This document shows positions 25,339 through 34,722 of a DNA stretch of 64,000 nucleotides, piece after piece; positions within the stretch are counted from its first letter, which is position 1; each line of letters begins with the position of its first letter. Made by a program: the position numbers and the translations under genes. Source of the DNA: Desulfomicrobium sp. UBA5193 (GTDB lineage: Bacteria; Desulfobacterota; Desulfovibrionia; Desulfovibrionales; Desulfomicrobiaceae); the NCBI GenBank assembly GCA_002412965.1, contig DHWB01000003.1:52504-116503 (forward strand), in the 5' to 3' direction. Under the pieces are notes generated by a model. It was not told the origin of the DNA. It saw only the letters and a list, made by a program, of their open reading frames with translations, and did no database searches.

Positions 25339-26322
25339 TCACAGCCCCTTCTTCGGATCAAAATCCTGCCCCAACGCGGCCGGCGCGGTGATGGGCCAGC
25401 TGCCCGAGAAGCGTTTCAGGAAGGGGTAGCGGCGCATCAGATCCTGCACAAAGCCGACCCGGCCGAAGTTCACGGCCAGCAGTGTCACGATCATCATCGG
25501 GAAGGGCGCGACCTGAAAGACCTGGGCCGGGATGGAGGGGAAGATGTCCTGCAGGTAGATGCCCGAGACCTGCAGGGCCGCGAAGAAATACGCTCCGATG
25601 GCCGCCCGCACCGGGTGCCAGCCGCCGAAGATGACGATGGCCAGGGCGATCCAGCCCGCGCCTTCGCAGCCCTGGGGTCGTCCCCAGCCCGGCTTCACAG
25701 CCAGGGAGTAGGCCGCTCCGGCCAATCCCACCAACGCTCCGCCAGCCACGCAGGCCATGAGCCTTGAGAGCCGCACCCGGATGCCGCGCCCGAAGGCCGC
25801 ACGGGGCGATTCGCCCACCGCGCGCAGCCTCATGCCGGCATTGGTCCGGTACATCCACCACCAGCACAGCAGAATGGCCGCGAGGCTCACGAGCACCACC
25901 GGCGATTGCCGGCCGAGCAGGATGTCCAGCACCGGCGTCTCGGACAGGCCGGGGATGCCCCAGTAGCCAAGGCTTGGTCCGGGCTGGCGCGAGTAGGAGT
26001 GGCCGAGGAAATAGGCCAGGTCCCGGCAGAGCAGGGTCAGGATGAAGCCCACGGCCAGCTGTGATTGCCCCAGATAGATGTTGGTCAGGCCGAGCACGGC
26101 GGCCACGGAGGCGCCGACGGCCATGCCGCCCAGAGCCCCGGTCCAGGCGCTGCCCGTGGCCGAGGCCAGGGCAAAGGCGGCCATGGCGGAGAGCAGCATG
26201 GTGCCGTCGAGGGACAGATTGATCACCCCGGCCTTCTCGGTGATGGTCTCGCCCAGGGTCGCCAGGACCAGCGGCGCGCCGGCCAGCAGAATCCCGGCCA
26301 GAACAAGCGTGAATTCCTGCAT
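25339..26322 (-). CDS. Nucleoside-type ABC importer permease, second subunit
   Basis: A 327-residue membrane protein with about eight to nine helices. It belongs to the BPD_transp_2 permease group (GxNxGxxG-type signature GIPGLSETPVLD... and NAGMRLRAVGESPRAAFGRGI in the cytoplasmic coupling loop). The segment EKAGVINLSLDGTMLLSA is typical of the YufQ/NupC-type subunit. The start at 26322 has GGGAGGG and overlaps the previous permease stop as TGATG. It is the last gene of a four-gene operon. The likely cargo is purine nucleosides or related bases. Confidence 0.9.
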   Translation of the reverse strand: MQEFTLVLAGILLAGAPLVLATLGETITEKAGVINLSLDGTMLLSAMAAFALASATGSAWTGALGGMAVGASVAAVLGLTNIYLGQSQLAVGFILTLLCRDLAYFLGHSYSRQPGPSLGYWGIPGLSETPVLDILLGRQSPVVLVSLAAILLCWWWMYRTNAGMRLRAVGESPRAAFGRGIRVRLSRLMACVAGGALVGLAGAAYSLAVKPGWGRPQGCEGAGWIALAIVIFGGWHPVRAAIGAYFFAALQVSGIYLQDIFPSIPAQVFQVAPFPMMIVTLLAVNFGRVGFVQDLMRRYPFLKRFSGSWPITAPAALGQDFDPKKGL

Positions 26323-27377
26323 CAGCAGCCCTCCCGGCGACGGATCACGTAGGCTCGAAGCCCCTGGGTGACAAAGACGGACAGGACCAGAAGCCCCTGG
26401 ATGACGCCGCTCAGGGAAGAATCCAGGCCCAGCTGCAGCGGCAGTTGGATGGAGCCCACATTCAGAACGGCGAAAAAGAAGCAGATGAAAGGCACCGGCA
26501 AAACCCGAAAGCCCGCCATCATGCCGATCAAAAGGGCCGTGTAGCCGTAGCCCGATGAAATGTTCGGCAGGAGCCGATGATAGACGCCGAGGACCTGCAC
26601 CGCTCCGGCCAGCCCGCCCAAGGCTCCGCACAGGGCGAATGCCTGCAGCATGCGCAGGCGCGGACTGAGGTTAAAGAGGCGCGCGGCCTTGGGGTTCTGG
26701 CCCACGGCTTTGAGACCCAATCCCCATTGCGTGCCCAGAAGCAGCCAGCCCACCAGCCCAAGCGCCGCGCAGGACAGGCCCAGTGCGGTCCAGCTTGCGG
26801 CCAGCCCACCCATGCGGTCCAGCCACAGGGAGACGTGCAGTGTCTCGGTTCCGCTCATGGAGGCCACGCCGGGCCGCTTCCAGGGGCCGAAGATGAGCCA
26901 GATGGTCAGACCCATGGCCACGAAGTTGAGCCCAAGGCCGGAAAATATCTCGTGCACCCGGCCCCAGGTCTTGAGCAGGCCGGCCAAGAGCGCCCAGAGC
27001 GCCCCGCCGAGCATGCCTGCCACAAGGGCCAGGGCGATGTGCAGGGGGGCGCCCTGATCAAAGGGTATCAGTGCGCCGGTGCAGAAGACCGCGCCGAGCA
27101 CGACCTGCCCCTCGATGCCGATGTTCCACAGCCTGGCCGTGAAGGGGATGAGCAGTCCGGCGGAGCAGAGCAGCAGCGGGACAAAGACCGAGAGCACCTG
27201 GCCGAATTTTGACATGGAGCCAAGGCCGCCCATGAGCAGGATGCGCAAGGTTTCAAGAGGCGGCGCGCCCGAAGGCAGGGCCACGAGCACGGTCAGGGCA
27301 AGGGTCAGCGCGATGGCGGCGGCAATCCAGAAGAGCTGCTCCACCCATATTTTTCGGGGCCATTTTTTAGGCGGCAT
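26322..27377 (-). CDS. Nucleoside-type ABC importer permease, first subunit
   Basis: A 351-residue membrane protein, the YufP-type partner of the next permease. It has a cytoplasmic N-terminus MPPKKWPRKIW, then about nine to ten helices. The block FTARLWNIGIEGQVVLGAV and the loop LKAVGQNPKAARL are characteristic of this group. The ATG at 27377 lies inside the 3' end of the ATPase gene (11-base overlap), so translation is coupled. Confidence 0.9.
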   Translation of the reverse strand: MPPKKWPRKIWVEQLFWIAAAIALTLALTVLVALPSGAPPLETLRILLMGGLGSMSKFGQVLSVFVPLLLCSAGLLIPFTARLWNIGIEGQVVLGAVFCTGALIPFDQGAPLHIALALVAGMLGGALWALLAGLLKTWGRVHEIFSGLGLNFVAMGLTIWLIFGPWKRPGVASMSGTETLHVSLWLDRMGGLAASWTALGLSCAALGLVGWLLLGTQWGLGLKAVGQNPKAARLFNLSPRLRMLQAFALCGALGGLAGAVQVLGVYHRLLPNISSGYGYTALLIGMMAGFRVLPVPFICFFFAVLNVGSIQLPLQLGLDSSLSGVIQGLLVLSVFVTQGLRAYVIRRREGC

Positions 27378-28836
27378 GGACGGCCTCCGGTTTTTTTCCG
27401 GCCATGAGGGCGCCCAAAAATTCCACGCTCGCATTTTGGCGCGGCACCTCGGCCACCAGGGCGCGGTCGAAGAAGACCAGCACGCGGTGGCTGTGTAGGG
27501 TGACCTCGTCCAGATCCGGCGAAAAGAAGAAAAGAGTCGCGCCCTCGGCGCAGCGTGCGCGCAGATGCTCCCAGACCTGCCGGGACGATCCGGCATCAAG
27601 GCCACGGGTGGGGTGCTCCATGAGCAGAAGCGGCGCGTCGTCGGGAATGAGCGACAGGAGCAGGCGCTGCTGGTTGCCGCCGGACAATGATTTGGCGGGC
27701 GTATCGGGATGGGCGCGCAGGTCGAAACGCTCCACGCATTGGGACTGGTGAAATGCGTCCAGCCGGGAGCCGTGCTGCGGAAAGGCGAGCAGGATGTGTT
27801 CGCGGATGGACAGGTCAGGGAAGAGCGCCTGGCTCATGCGGTCGGCGGGCACGAAATGCACGCCCTGGGCGCGCAGGGTCTTGAAATGCGTTTTGGCGTG
27901 CTCGATCAGGTCCAGCCGCAGCCGTCCCTCGGACATGCGGTCCAGTCCGCACAGCCCGCGCAGGAAGAGTTCCTGGCCGCTGCCGTCAAGGCCCGCCAGT
28001 CCGATGATTTCGCCCGGTGCGGCCGAGAGGTGCAGGGGGCCCAGATGATATTTTGGCCCGGCAAAGACAGCGCCATCCAGGGCGAGCCGCGTGCCCGGTC
28101 CGATCTGAGGCAGGGCGTGGGTGCCAGCACCTTGCGGGGCGGCCTCGCCGAACATGCGCCGGACCAGCTCTTCGCCGTCATAGGGCGGCGCGAGCTGTGC
28201 TTCCAGCCGTCCCTGGCGCATGACGAAAATCGTGTCGGCCATCTCCAGCGCTTCGGACAGCTTGTGCGTGACCAGGATGACGGTGTGCCCGTCGTCGCGG
28301 GCGAGCCGGCTCAGCAGGCCGAAGAGGTCCCGCTTTTGCTCCGGGGTGATGCCCGTGGTCGGTTCGTCCAGGATGAGGGTCGTGGCGCCGAGGTCCAGCA
28401 GTCGCAGCAGCTCAAGCAGCTGGCGTTCTCCCACGGTCATGGCGGAGACGGGTTCGTCCGGCAGGAAGCAGACGCCCAGATGGTTGGAGAGTTCGCCAAG
28501 GCGGTCGATCACCTCCGGTCTGGTCCGGGGCGGGCCACTCAGGCGGAAGTTTTCCCAGACCGGCATGGCCGGAAAATCCAGCGGGTCCTGATAGAGCATG
28601 CCCACGCCAAGGCTCGCGGCCAGCGCCGGAGTGAGGCCGGAGTGGATCTCCCCGCGCACGGTGATGGTGCCGGAGTCGGGGCGGGTGTGGCCGGCCAGGA
28701 TGCGCATCAGCGTGCTCTTGCCGGCCCCGTTTTCCCCGACCAAGGCGTAGATGCGGCCGGGTTCGAGGGTCAGGCTTATGCCGTCGTTGGCCCGAACCCG
28801 GCCGTAGTGCTTGTGAATGTCGTGAAGGACGATCAT
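27367..28836 (-). CDS. Nucleoside-type ABC importer, duplicated ATPase
   Basis: A 489-residue protein with two ATP-binding domains. The first has Walker A GENGAGKST, a divergent signature MTVGERQ and Walker B LILDEPTTGI. The second has a degenerate P-loop region (LAGLDGSGQEL), a canonical signature LSGGNQQR and LLMEHPTRGLD. Unequal domains are normal for this sugar/nucleoside importer class. The ATG at 28836 starts 1 base after the stop of the binding-protein gene. Confidence 0.92.
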   Translation of the reverse strand: MIVLHDIHKHYGRVRANDGISLTLEPGRIYALVGENGAGKSTLMRILAGHTRPDSGTITVRGEIHSGLTPALAASLGVGMLYQDPLDFPAMPVWENFRLSGPPRTRPEVIDRLGELSNHLGVCFLPDEPVSAMTVGERQLLELLRLLDLGATTLILDEPTTGITPEQKRDLFGLLSRLARDDGHTVILVTHKLSEALEMADTIFVMRQGRLEAQLAPPYDGEELVRRMFGEAAPQGAGTHALPQIGPGTRLALDGAVFAGPKYHLGPLHLSAAPGEIIGLAGLDGSGQELFLRGLCGLDRMSEGRLRLDLIEHAKTHFKTLRAQGVHFVPADRMSQALFPDLSIREHILLAFPQHGSRLDAFHQSQCVERFDLRAHPDTPAKSLSGGNQQRLLLSLIPDDAPLLLMEHPTRGLDAGSSRQVWEHLRARCAEGATLFFFSPDLDEVTLHSHRVLVFFDRALVAEVPRQNASVEFLGALMAGKKPEAVHAA

Positions 28837-28837
28837 C

Positions 28838-30007
28838 TTATTTGGCGCTGGATTGACCTTCCATGCCCTGCAGCAGCTGCTGCAGCGACCAGACCTGCTC
28901 ATCCGAGGCTACCGCGCCGTCTTTCAGGAAGGGAGTGCCGTCCTGATAGTTGAGAGGTCCGGCGAAGAGGTTGATCTTGTGCGCGCCGAGATCGGCCACG
29001 AAGGCGTCAAGCTTGGCCTTGTTCTCGGCGGTCATGCCTTCGCCGGACATGAAACCCACGGGGGACTTGTCGTGGTCGTTGATGTCGGCCCAGGCGGGGG
29101 CATCCCACTGGAAGTCCTGCTTCCAGGCGCCGTCCTGCACGGCCTTGGCCTGACGCAGGAAGGAGGGGCCCCAGTTGAAATAGGGTACGCCGATGCAGGT
29201 CGCGCCCTGGCCTTCGCAGGCTTTCACGTAGTCGTAGGGGATGGCCCATGCGTCGCGTCCCTGGTCGCGCTTCTGGCGGGCCACGGTCAAGGCTTCAGGG
29301 GTGTCGATGCCGGAAATGACGACATCATGGCCGCCGTCGAAAAAGGAGCCCGCGACCTGGGCCGGGTCCGTGGTCACGCCGGGAATGTTGAACCAGAAGC
29401 CGATCCAGCTGACCTTGAACTGAAGATCCTCGGCCTTCTTGCCGAGCACCCTGGTCCAGGCGTAGCGGGCGCCCAGAAAGGCGGAAGCGGCCAGGCGGCG
29501 GGTCTCCTCGTTGATCAGCGGGCCGAGGTAGGCGATCTTGCCGGTCTTCGTGGTCAGCGCGGCCGAGAATCCGGCCATCATCTTGGCGTATTCCATGCGG
29601 CTGAACATGTTGCCGAGGTTGGCCGGGGCCTTGCCGGTGAGCACGTCGTCACCGGATACGTGGATGAAGACCTTGTCCGGGTGCAGGCTCGCGGCCTCGC
29701 GGATGCCGTCCTTCATGTCGTCGGAGCCGGCGATGATCAGATCCGCGCCTTTTTCGACCAGGTCATCGACCACCTGCGGGATGGTCAGGCCGGGACGGTC
29801 GGCCGGGTTGACCTTGTCCAGATAGATGAGCTTGGCGCCGGGCATTTTTTCCTCGACGTATTTGCCGCCTTCGTACTGGGCCTGGCTGTATCCCTTGTCG
29901 TTGTAAGGTCCGACCAGGATGAGGCCGACGGTCAGGTCCTTGGCCGCAGCCAGGGACGGGCAGAGCAGGATGGCCAGAAGGCTCAGATTTACCAGAAAAC
30001 GCTTCAT
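28838..30007 (-). CDS. Bmp-family periplasmic nucleoside-binding protein
   Basis: A 389-residue protein with a Sec signal peptide (cleavage near SLAAA-KDL, about residue 22). It has no clean lipobox, so it is predicted to be free in the periplasm. The mature part is a Bmp/PnrA-type solute-binding protein: VGLILVGPYNDKGYSQAQYEG, the AGSDDMKDGI block and VVISGIDTPEAL. PnrA relatives bind purine nucleosides. It is the first gene of the importer operon (binding protein, ATPase, two permeases). The start has GGAGGACAAC. The 293 bases upstream contain no other frame. Confidence 0.9.
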   Translation of the reverse strand: MKRFLVNLSLLAILLCPSLAAAKDLTVGLILVGPYNDKGYSQAQYEGGKYVEEKMPGAKLIYLDKVNPADRPGLTIPQVVDDLVEKGADLIIAGSDDMKDGIREAASLHPDKVFIHVSGDDVLTGKAPANLGNMFSRMEYAKMMAGFSAALTTKTGKIAYLGPLINEETRRLAASAFLGARYAWTRVLGKKAEDLQFKVSWIGFWFNIPGVTTDPAQVAGSFFDGGHDVVISGIDTPEALTVARQKRDQGRDAWAIPYDYVKACEGQGATCIGVPYFNWGPSFLRQAKAVQDGAWKQDFQWDAPAWADINDHDKSPVGFMSGEGMTAENKAKLDAFVADLGAHKINLFAGPLNYQDGTPFLKDGAVASDEQVWSLQQLLQGMEGQSSAK

Positions 30008-30300
30008 GTTGTCCTCCGTGTGTGGCGTGCCGGGCCGCGAAGGCCGCGCGCCGGGATGTGGCTTCCGTACGACGTATTCCATGCGGAAGCCGGGTCAAAT
30101 AGGGGGGTGAGCCGGAAAAGTAAATCACGACTTTGCCACCTCCGGGCGCGAAGTCAACAGCAGGAACGTTCGGCGTATGCTTTTTGACCTTCAAAAAGTG
30201 TATGACAAGCGCGGAAATGTCGCTCGGCACGTTGCCAAGTCAGGTAGAGTATGCTCAAACGCAGTGACGAAATCACTGCCATGACCAGAGGGGAGCGGAC

Positions 30301-30981
30301 ATGCCGGACGATGTGACCACGGACCTGGATGCGTGCAGAGAGAGCCTGTATGCATTGATGCTTGAGGCGGAACGTGAAGGCGCCGTCGCCATGCTGGTGG
30401 AACATGCAAGAAAGCACGGGTTCCAGGCGGCGGTGAGCGATGTGCTCGAACCCGTGCTTGAGCGGGCAGGCGAGGCCTGGCACCGGGAGAATCTGTCCCT
30501 GGCGCAGGGCTATGTGGCCGGAAAGATCGCCGAGGATCTTCTGGTTGCCGCCGCCGAGGCTCACGGGGATCTGCTGCTGGACGTCAAGGGGCCGGTCATT
30601 CTTGGCAACGTGGAGGACGATTACCACTCCCTGGGCCGCAAGATGGTCGCCGTGTTTCTGCGCGCCGCAGGGTGGAGGGTCATCGATTTGGGCAATGACG
30701 TGTCGCCGGCCGATTTTGTCGCCGCCGCTCTGGAGCACGGCGCACGGGTCATCGGGGTCTCGGCCATGATGCTGACCACAGCCGAGAACATCCGGGCCGT
30801 GCGCGCGGAAGTCGATGCCAGGGGGCTGAAGGGCAAGGTCCTCCTGGCCGTGGGCGGGGCGGTGTTCAAGCTGCGTCCGGAGCTCATGCACGAGGTCGGG
30901 GGGGATGGCACGGCTGCCAGCGCCATTCAGGCTCCGGCCCTCTTCGACAGGCTCTGGGACGAGAGCATGGAGGCGCTATGA
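30301..30981 (+). CDS. Corrinoid (B12-binding) methyltransferase protein
   Basis: A 226-residue protein. The N-terminal helical cap (residues 1-90) is as in MtbC/MetH-like corrinoid proteins. The B12 domain has the DxHxxG motif as DDYHSLG near residue 104, with the lower cobalt ligand His, and the later blocks GVSAMMLTT and VLLAVGGAVF. It would carry a methyl group on cob(I)alamin between methyltransferases. The next gene, a UroD-type methyltransferase, overlaps it by 4 bases. The methyl donor is unknown. Confidence 0.9.
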   Translation: MPDDVTTDLDACRESLYALMLEAEREGAVAMLVEHARKHGFQAAVSDVLEPVLERAGEAWHRENLSLAQGYVAGKIAEDLLVAAAEAHGDLLLDVKGPVILGNVEDDYHSLGRKMVAVFLRAAGWRVIDLGNDVSPADFVAAALEHGARVIGVSAMMLTTAENIRAVRAEVDARGLKGKVLLAVGGAVFKLRPELMHEVGGDGTAASAIQAPALFDRLWDESMEAL

Positions 30982-31997
30982 CCAGCCTGGAGCGGGTGCT
31001 CTGCGCCCTGCGCGGCGAGCCTTCGGATCGCCGGGCCTTCACCCTGGCGCTCAGCCTGTATGGGGCCAGACTTTCGGGATGCCCGATACGGAGCTTCTAC
31101 TTGGACCCGATGCGTTATCTCGAAGGGCAGCGCGAGGTCGTGCGGTTCATCGACCCGGACATCGTGTTCGCTCCTTTTGCCCTGCCTTTCGAAGCCCTGG
31201 CCTATGGAGGGGAGGGCGTCTGGCTGGACAAGTTTCCGCCTAATGTGCGCAAGCCTCCGTTTCGAGAGAAGGATTCGGTCCAGCCGCTGGGCGACGACCT
31301 GCTACTGAATGATGGGGTGGCCTATCTGGTCGAGTCCACGCGGCTTTTGGCCGAGGAGTTCGGGGCCACGAAGCCCGTCTGCGCCGTGGTCACCGCCCCC
31401 GTCGACCTGCCGGCCATGCTCATGGGCATCGAGACCTGGCTTGAGATACTGCTCTTTGACAAGGAGCGCGCCGCGTGTCTCATGGATCTGGCCGTGGACC
31501 ATTTCCTGCGCCTGACCGGAGCCTTTTTTGATGCCGGCGCGGCCTTTGTGGCGATTCCGGTCATGTTCGCCAACCTGCGTCTGGTCACTCCGGCTCTGCT
31601 CGAAAAGGCCATCCTGCCCGAACTGTCCCGCGCCTTCGGCCAGGCCCGGGGGCCGCTTGTCTATCATCACGGCGGCAACCGCATCCTCGATCATCTCTCC
31701 ATGTGCTCCGGTCTGCCCAATGTCGCGGGGTTTTTGCTCGATCCCCGCGACAACCTGTCGCAGGCCAGGGAGCTGCTCGGCCCGCAGCGGCTGATGCTCG
31801 GCAATGTGAACGGTCCGGGGTTGTCGCGCATGCAACCCGGCGACGTCTATGCGTCCGTCTCCGCCCTCCTGGCCGACCGGGCCGCGGACAGGAGCTTCAT
31901 CCTCGCCTCGGCGCATGCGGACATCCCTTTTGAAACGAATCCCGGCGCGCTGCTGGCAGTGCGTCAGGCCGTGCTGGATGCCGGGGAAGTCGCATGA
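30978..31997 (+). CDS. Uroporphyrinogen-decarboxylase-type corrinoid methyltransferase
   Basis: A 339-residue TIM-barrel protein of the UroD/MtaA/CmuA family. Members outside haem synthesis move methyl groups between corrinoid proteins and a thiol or other acceptor. Blocks seen are RVLCALRGEPSDR at the N-terminus, VCAVVTAPVDLPAMLMG in the middle and LVYHHGGN plus LMLGNVNGPGL near the end. The HxC...C zinc site of MtaA is not obvious: MCSGLPNVAGF is the nearest Cys. It overlaps both neighbours by 4 bases, which ties it to the corrinoid protein and DUF1638 gene rather than to tetrapyrrole synthesis. Confidence 0.85.
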   Translation: MTSLERVLCALRGEPSDRRAFTLALSLYGARLSGCPIRSFYLDPMRYLEGQREVVRFIDPDIVFAPFALPFEALAYGGEGVWLDKFPPNVRKPPFREKDSVQPLGDDLLLNDGVAYLVESTRLLAEEFGATKPVCAVVTAPVDLPAMLMGIETWLEILLFDKERAACLMDLAVDHFLRLTGAFFDAGAAFVAIPVMFANLRLVTPALLEKAILPELSRAFGQARGPLVYHHGGNRILDHLSMCSGLPNVAGFLLDPRDNLSQARELLGPQRLMLGNVNGPGLSRMQPGDVYASVSALLADRAADRSFILASAHADIPFETNPGALLAVRQAVLDAGEVA

Positions 31998-32572
31998 AGG
32001 ATGTTCTGGCCATAACCTGCGGGATCTTTCAGGCGGAAATGGCGGCACTGGCGCCTCATTTCCCCCGTCTGCAGCTCGTTTTCGCCGATTCCATGCTGCA
32101 TATGCGCCCGGATCTGCTGCAGGACCGGATCGACGTTCTGCTCATGGAACATCCGGCGGACAAGGTGTTGTTCATCTACGGGGACTGCACCCCCCGCATT
32201 GTGGAGCTCTGCCGCAAGCCGGGTTTTGCCAAGACTGCGGGCATCAACTGCTGCGAAATTCTGCTCGGGCGCGAGGAGTACCGGCGACTGCGCAAGAGCG
32301 GCGCGTTTTTTTTCCTGCCCGAATGGACGCTGCGCTGGCGAGATGTCTTCGAGCGCGAGCTGGGGTTTGCCGATGGACGCGGGGCTGAAGACATGCTGCG
32401 CGAGGTGCACAGTCATTTCATCTATCTCGACACAGGGGTTCTGCCCGTGCCGGTGGAGGTTCTGGATGAGATCAGCCGCGAACTGGGATTGCCCATGCAG
32501 CAGCTGAGCGTGGGTCTGTCGTGCCTGGAACAGAAGATTTCCGCCGCCCTGGAGACGCTTGATGCCCAGTGA
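31994..32572 (+). CDS. DUF1638 protein
   Basis: A 192-residue cytoplasmic protein of the DUF1638 family, which in anaerobes often accompanies corrinoid proteins and UroD-type methyltransferases. Visible features are ITCGIFQAEM at the N-terminus, FIYGDCTPRIVELCRK (two Cys) and INCCEILLGREEY (two more Cys), a pattern compatible with metal or corrinoid handling. It overlaps the methyltransferase gene by 4 bases and the kinase gene by 11. No biochemical function is established. Confidence 0.82.
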   Translation: MKDVLAITCGIFQAEMAALAPHFPRLQLVFADSMLHMRPDLLQDRIDVLLMEHPADKVLFIYGDCTPRIVELCRKPGFAKTAGINCCEILLGREEYRRLRKSGAFFFLPEWTLRWRDVFERELGFADGRGAEDMLREVHSHFIYLDTGVLPVPVEVLDEISRELGLPMQQLSVGLSCLEQKISAALETLDAQ

Positions 32573-34598
32573 AGCCCGTGACTCCCAGGCTTTTTATCAG
32601 CTCTTCACGGATCTTGCTTCGGGCACGCTCGAACACGTCACCGACCCGGTGCGTTGCGCCGAGTTCGTGGCCGATCAGGTCCGCGAACTGCTGGGGGTCA
32701 AGGCCGTGGCCGTGGTCGCCTGCCACGGGCACCACACCGCGCACCGCGTTCTGGCCGTCCGTCCCGTGCGTCACGCAGGGCTGCTCCACAGGTCGGAAGT
32801 GGACCAGCTCATTCATGCCAGTCACGCCTCCCGGCTGGCCATGACCGTGAGCCCTGCCGATTCGACCCTGTCCGGAAGGCTGCTGCGGGAGCTGGAGCTG
32901 ACGGATTCCGTGATCGTGCCTCTGCGTGTCGGCAACGAGCTGGTAGGCGCGCTGGTCCTGCTGGGGCTCATGGATATTCGCGGCATCGAGACCATTGTGC
33001 GCAGCCTGAACAGACTTTCGCCCATCCTGGCCCTGATCATGCGCCAGGCCGATCAATACCGCGATCTGGAGCTGGCCGTGCGCTCTCGCACCGCCGAATT
33101 GCAGGCGGCCCGCGACCGCCTGGAGGAGCAGCACGGCTTTCTGTCCACCCTGCTGACAAGCCTGCCCAATCCCGTGTCCGTGCAGGATGTGCAGAGCCGC
33201 ATTCTGCGCTGCAACATGGCCTACAGCGATCTGGTCGGGAGATCCGAGCAGGAGCTGATCGGAGAGCCTGAGCCCCTGATCGGGAACGCCGTCGCCCATG
33301 AATCGTTTGCGGGCGACGAGGCCGGGCATGAAGAGCTTGAATTCCGGTCGAGCGATGACTGCGTCCGGCGCATGCTGTCCTCCCGAGCTCCTTTCCACAA
33401 CCGGCAGGGAGATTTGGCCGGATACATCAGCGTGCTGACGGACGTCTCGGACCTGGCCAAGGCGAGGCTGGAGGCGGAAACCGCAAACCGGGCCAAGTCC
33501 GAGTTTCTGGCCAACATGAGCCACGAAATCCGCACACCGTTGAACGGCATCGTCGGCATGTTGCAGCTTGTGAGCCGGACCTCCCTTGATCCTGAGCAGA
33601 AAGAGTGCGTTTTCACTGCGATCCGTTCCTCGCAGAGGCTGACCCAGCTCTTGACCGACATCCTCGACATTTCGCGCATCGAAGCGGGCAAGGCGGAGCT
33701 TGCGCCTGTGGAGTTTCATTTTGCGGATCTGCGCGATTCCGTGCGGGATCTTTTCACCTTGCCGGCCAAGGCCAAGGGCTTGGAACTGAGCTTCGAGATC
33801 GACGAAGCCATTCCGTCCCACGTGGTGGGGGATGAAGGGCGGCTGCGCCAGATCCTTTTCAACCTGGTGGGCAACGCCATCAAGTTCACCTCCACAGGCG
33901 GCATTCACATCCAGGCCCGCCGCGAAGACCATGGAAGCGACATGTTCGTGGTGCTTACGGTCACGGACACGGGAATGGGCATCCCCCAGGAACGGCAAGA
34001 GGATATTTTTCAAGCATTTACCCAGGTCGACGGGTCTGTAGGGCGCATCTACGGGGGCGTCGGGCTTGGGCTGGCCATCGTCAAGCGGCTGGTGGACATG
34101 CAGGGCGGGAGGATCGACGTTCAGAGCGAGCCAGGTCGGGGAACGACCATGAACGTGACCATTCCGCTCAGGCCCGGCCGCTCAGTCTGCAGTCCCTCGG
34201 AAGAGATTTCGGTGCCTGAGGTGCGAGGGAAACGCATCCTCGTGGTCGAGGACGACAACATCAATCAGCTGGCCTTGACCAAGATGCTCCAGAAGCTGGG
34301 TCACATCTCGGTCCTGGTCGAAAATGGGCAGAAAGCCCTCGACACGCTCGCGCGGGAGCGTTTCGATTGCGTGCTGATGGACATCCAGATGCCGGTCATG
34401 GACGGCATGGAGGCCACCCGCCGGATCCGCGCCTCCCGCATTGCAGGCGTGCCTGCGGACATCCCCATCATCGCCCTGACCGGCCATGCCATGGCCGGGG
34501 ATCGGGAGCGGTTTCTGGAGGAGGGCATGAGCGCGTATCTTTCCAAACCCGTGGACATGGATTGCCTGGCGCGGCTCATCGCCCAGGTCACGGCCTGA
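32562..34598 (+). CDS. Hybrid sensor histidine kinase (GAF-like, PAS, HisKA, HATPase, receiver)
   Basis: A 678-residue cytoplasmic kinase with no transmembrane segment. Domains in order are a GAF-like sensor (about residues 15-165), a short coiled coil, a PAS domain (about 190-300), HisKA with the phospho-acceptor in NMSHEIRTPLNG (about His321), HATPase_c with GMGIPQERQ and GGVGLGLAI, and a C-terminal receiver with VLMDIQMPVMDG (about Asp607). The start lies 11 bases inside DUF1638, so it is translated with the methyl-transfer genes. It may sense the state of that system and sends its signal to an unlinked partner, since no phosphotransfer or regulator gene follows. Confidence 0.9.
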   Translation: MPSEARDSQAFYQLFTDLASGTLEHVTDPVRCAEFVADQVRELLGVKAVAVVACHGHHTAHRVLAVRPVRHAGLLHRSEVDQLIHASHASRLAMTVSPADSTLSGRLLRELELTDSVIVPLRVGNELVGALVLLGLMDIRGIETIVRSLNRLSPILALIMRQADQYRDLELAVRSRTAELQAARDRLEEQHGFLSTLLTSLPNPVSVQDVQSRILRCNMAYSDLVGRSEQELIGEPEPLIGNAVAHESFAGDEAGHEELEFRSSDDCVRRMLSSRAPFHNRQGDLAGYISVLTDVSDLAKARLEAETANRAKSEFLANMSHEIRTPLNGIVGMLQLVSRTSLDPEQKECVFTAIRSSQRLTQLLTDILDISRIEAGKAELAPVEFHFADLRDSVRDLFTLPAKAKGLELSFEIDEAIPSHVVGDEGRLRQILFNLVGNAIKFTSTGGIHIQARREDHGSDMFVVLTVTDTGMGIPQERQEDIFQAFTQVDGSVGRIYGGVGLGLAIVKRLVDMQGGRIDVQSEPGRGTTMNVTIPLRPGRSVCSPSEEISVPEVRGKRILVVEDDNINQLALTKMLQKLGHISVLVENGQKALDTLARERFDCVLMDIQMPVMDGMEATRRIRASRIAGVPADIPIIALTGHAMAGDRERFLEEGMSAYLSKPVDMDCLARLIAQVTA

Positions 34599-34722
34599 TC
34601 CGGCCTGTGGGCCTTTCGGAGCGGGCGCGCCGCTCCAGCTCTCTTGGGCGCTTGAAACGTCATGTCTTTGTTTCGATCGGCAGTGTGTGAATCCGGCAAT
34701 TTGAATACAGGCAGGGAGAGCC

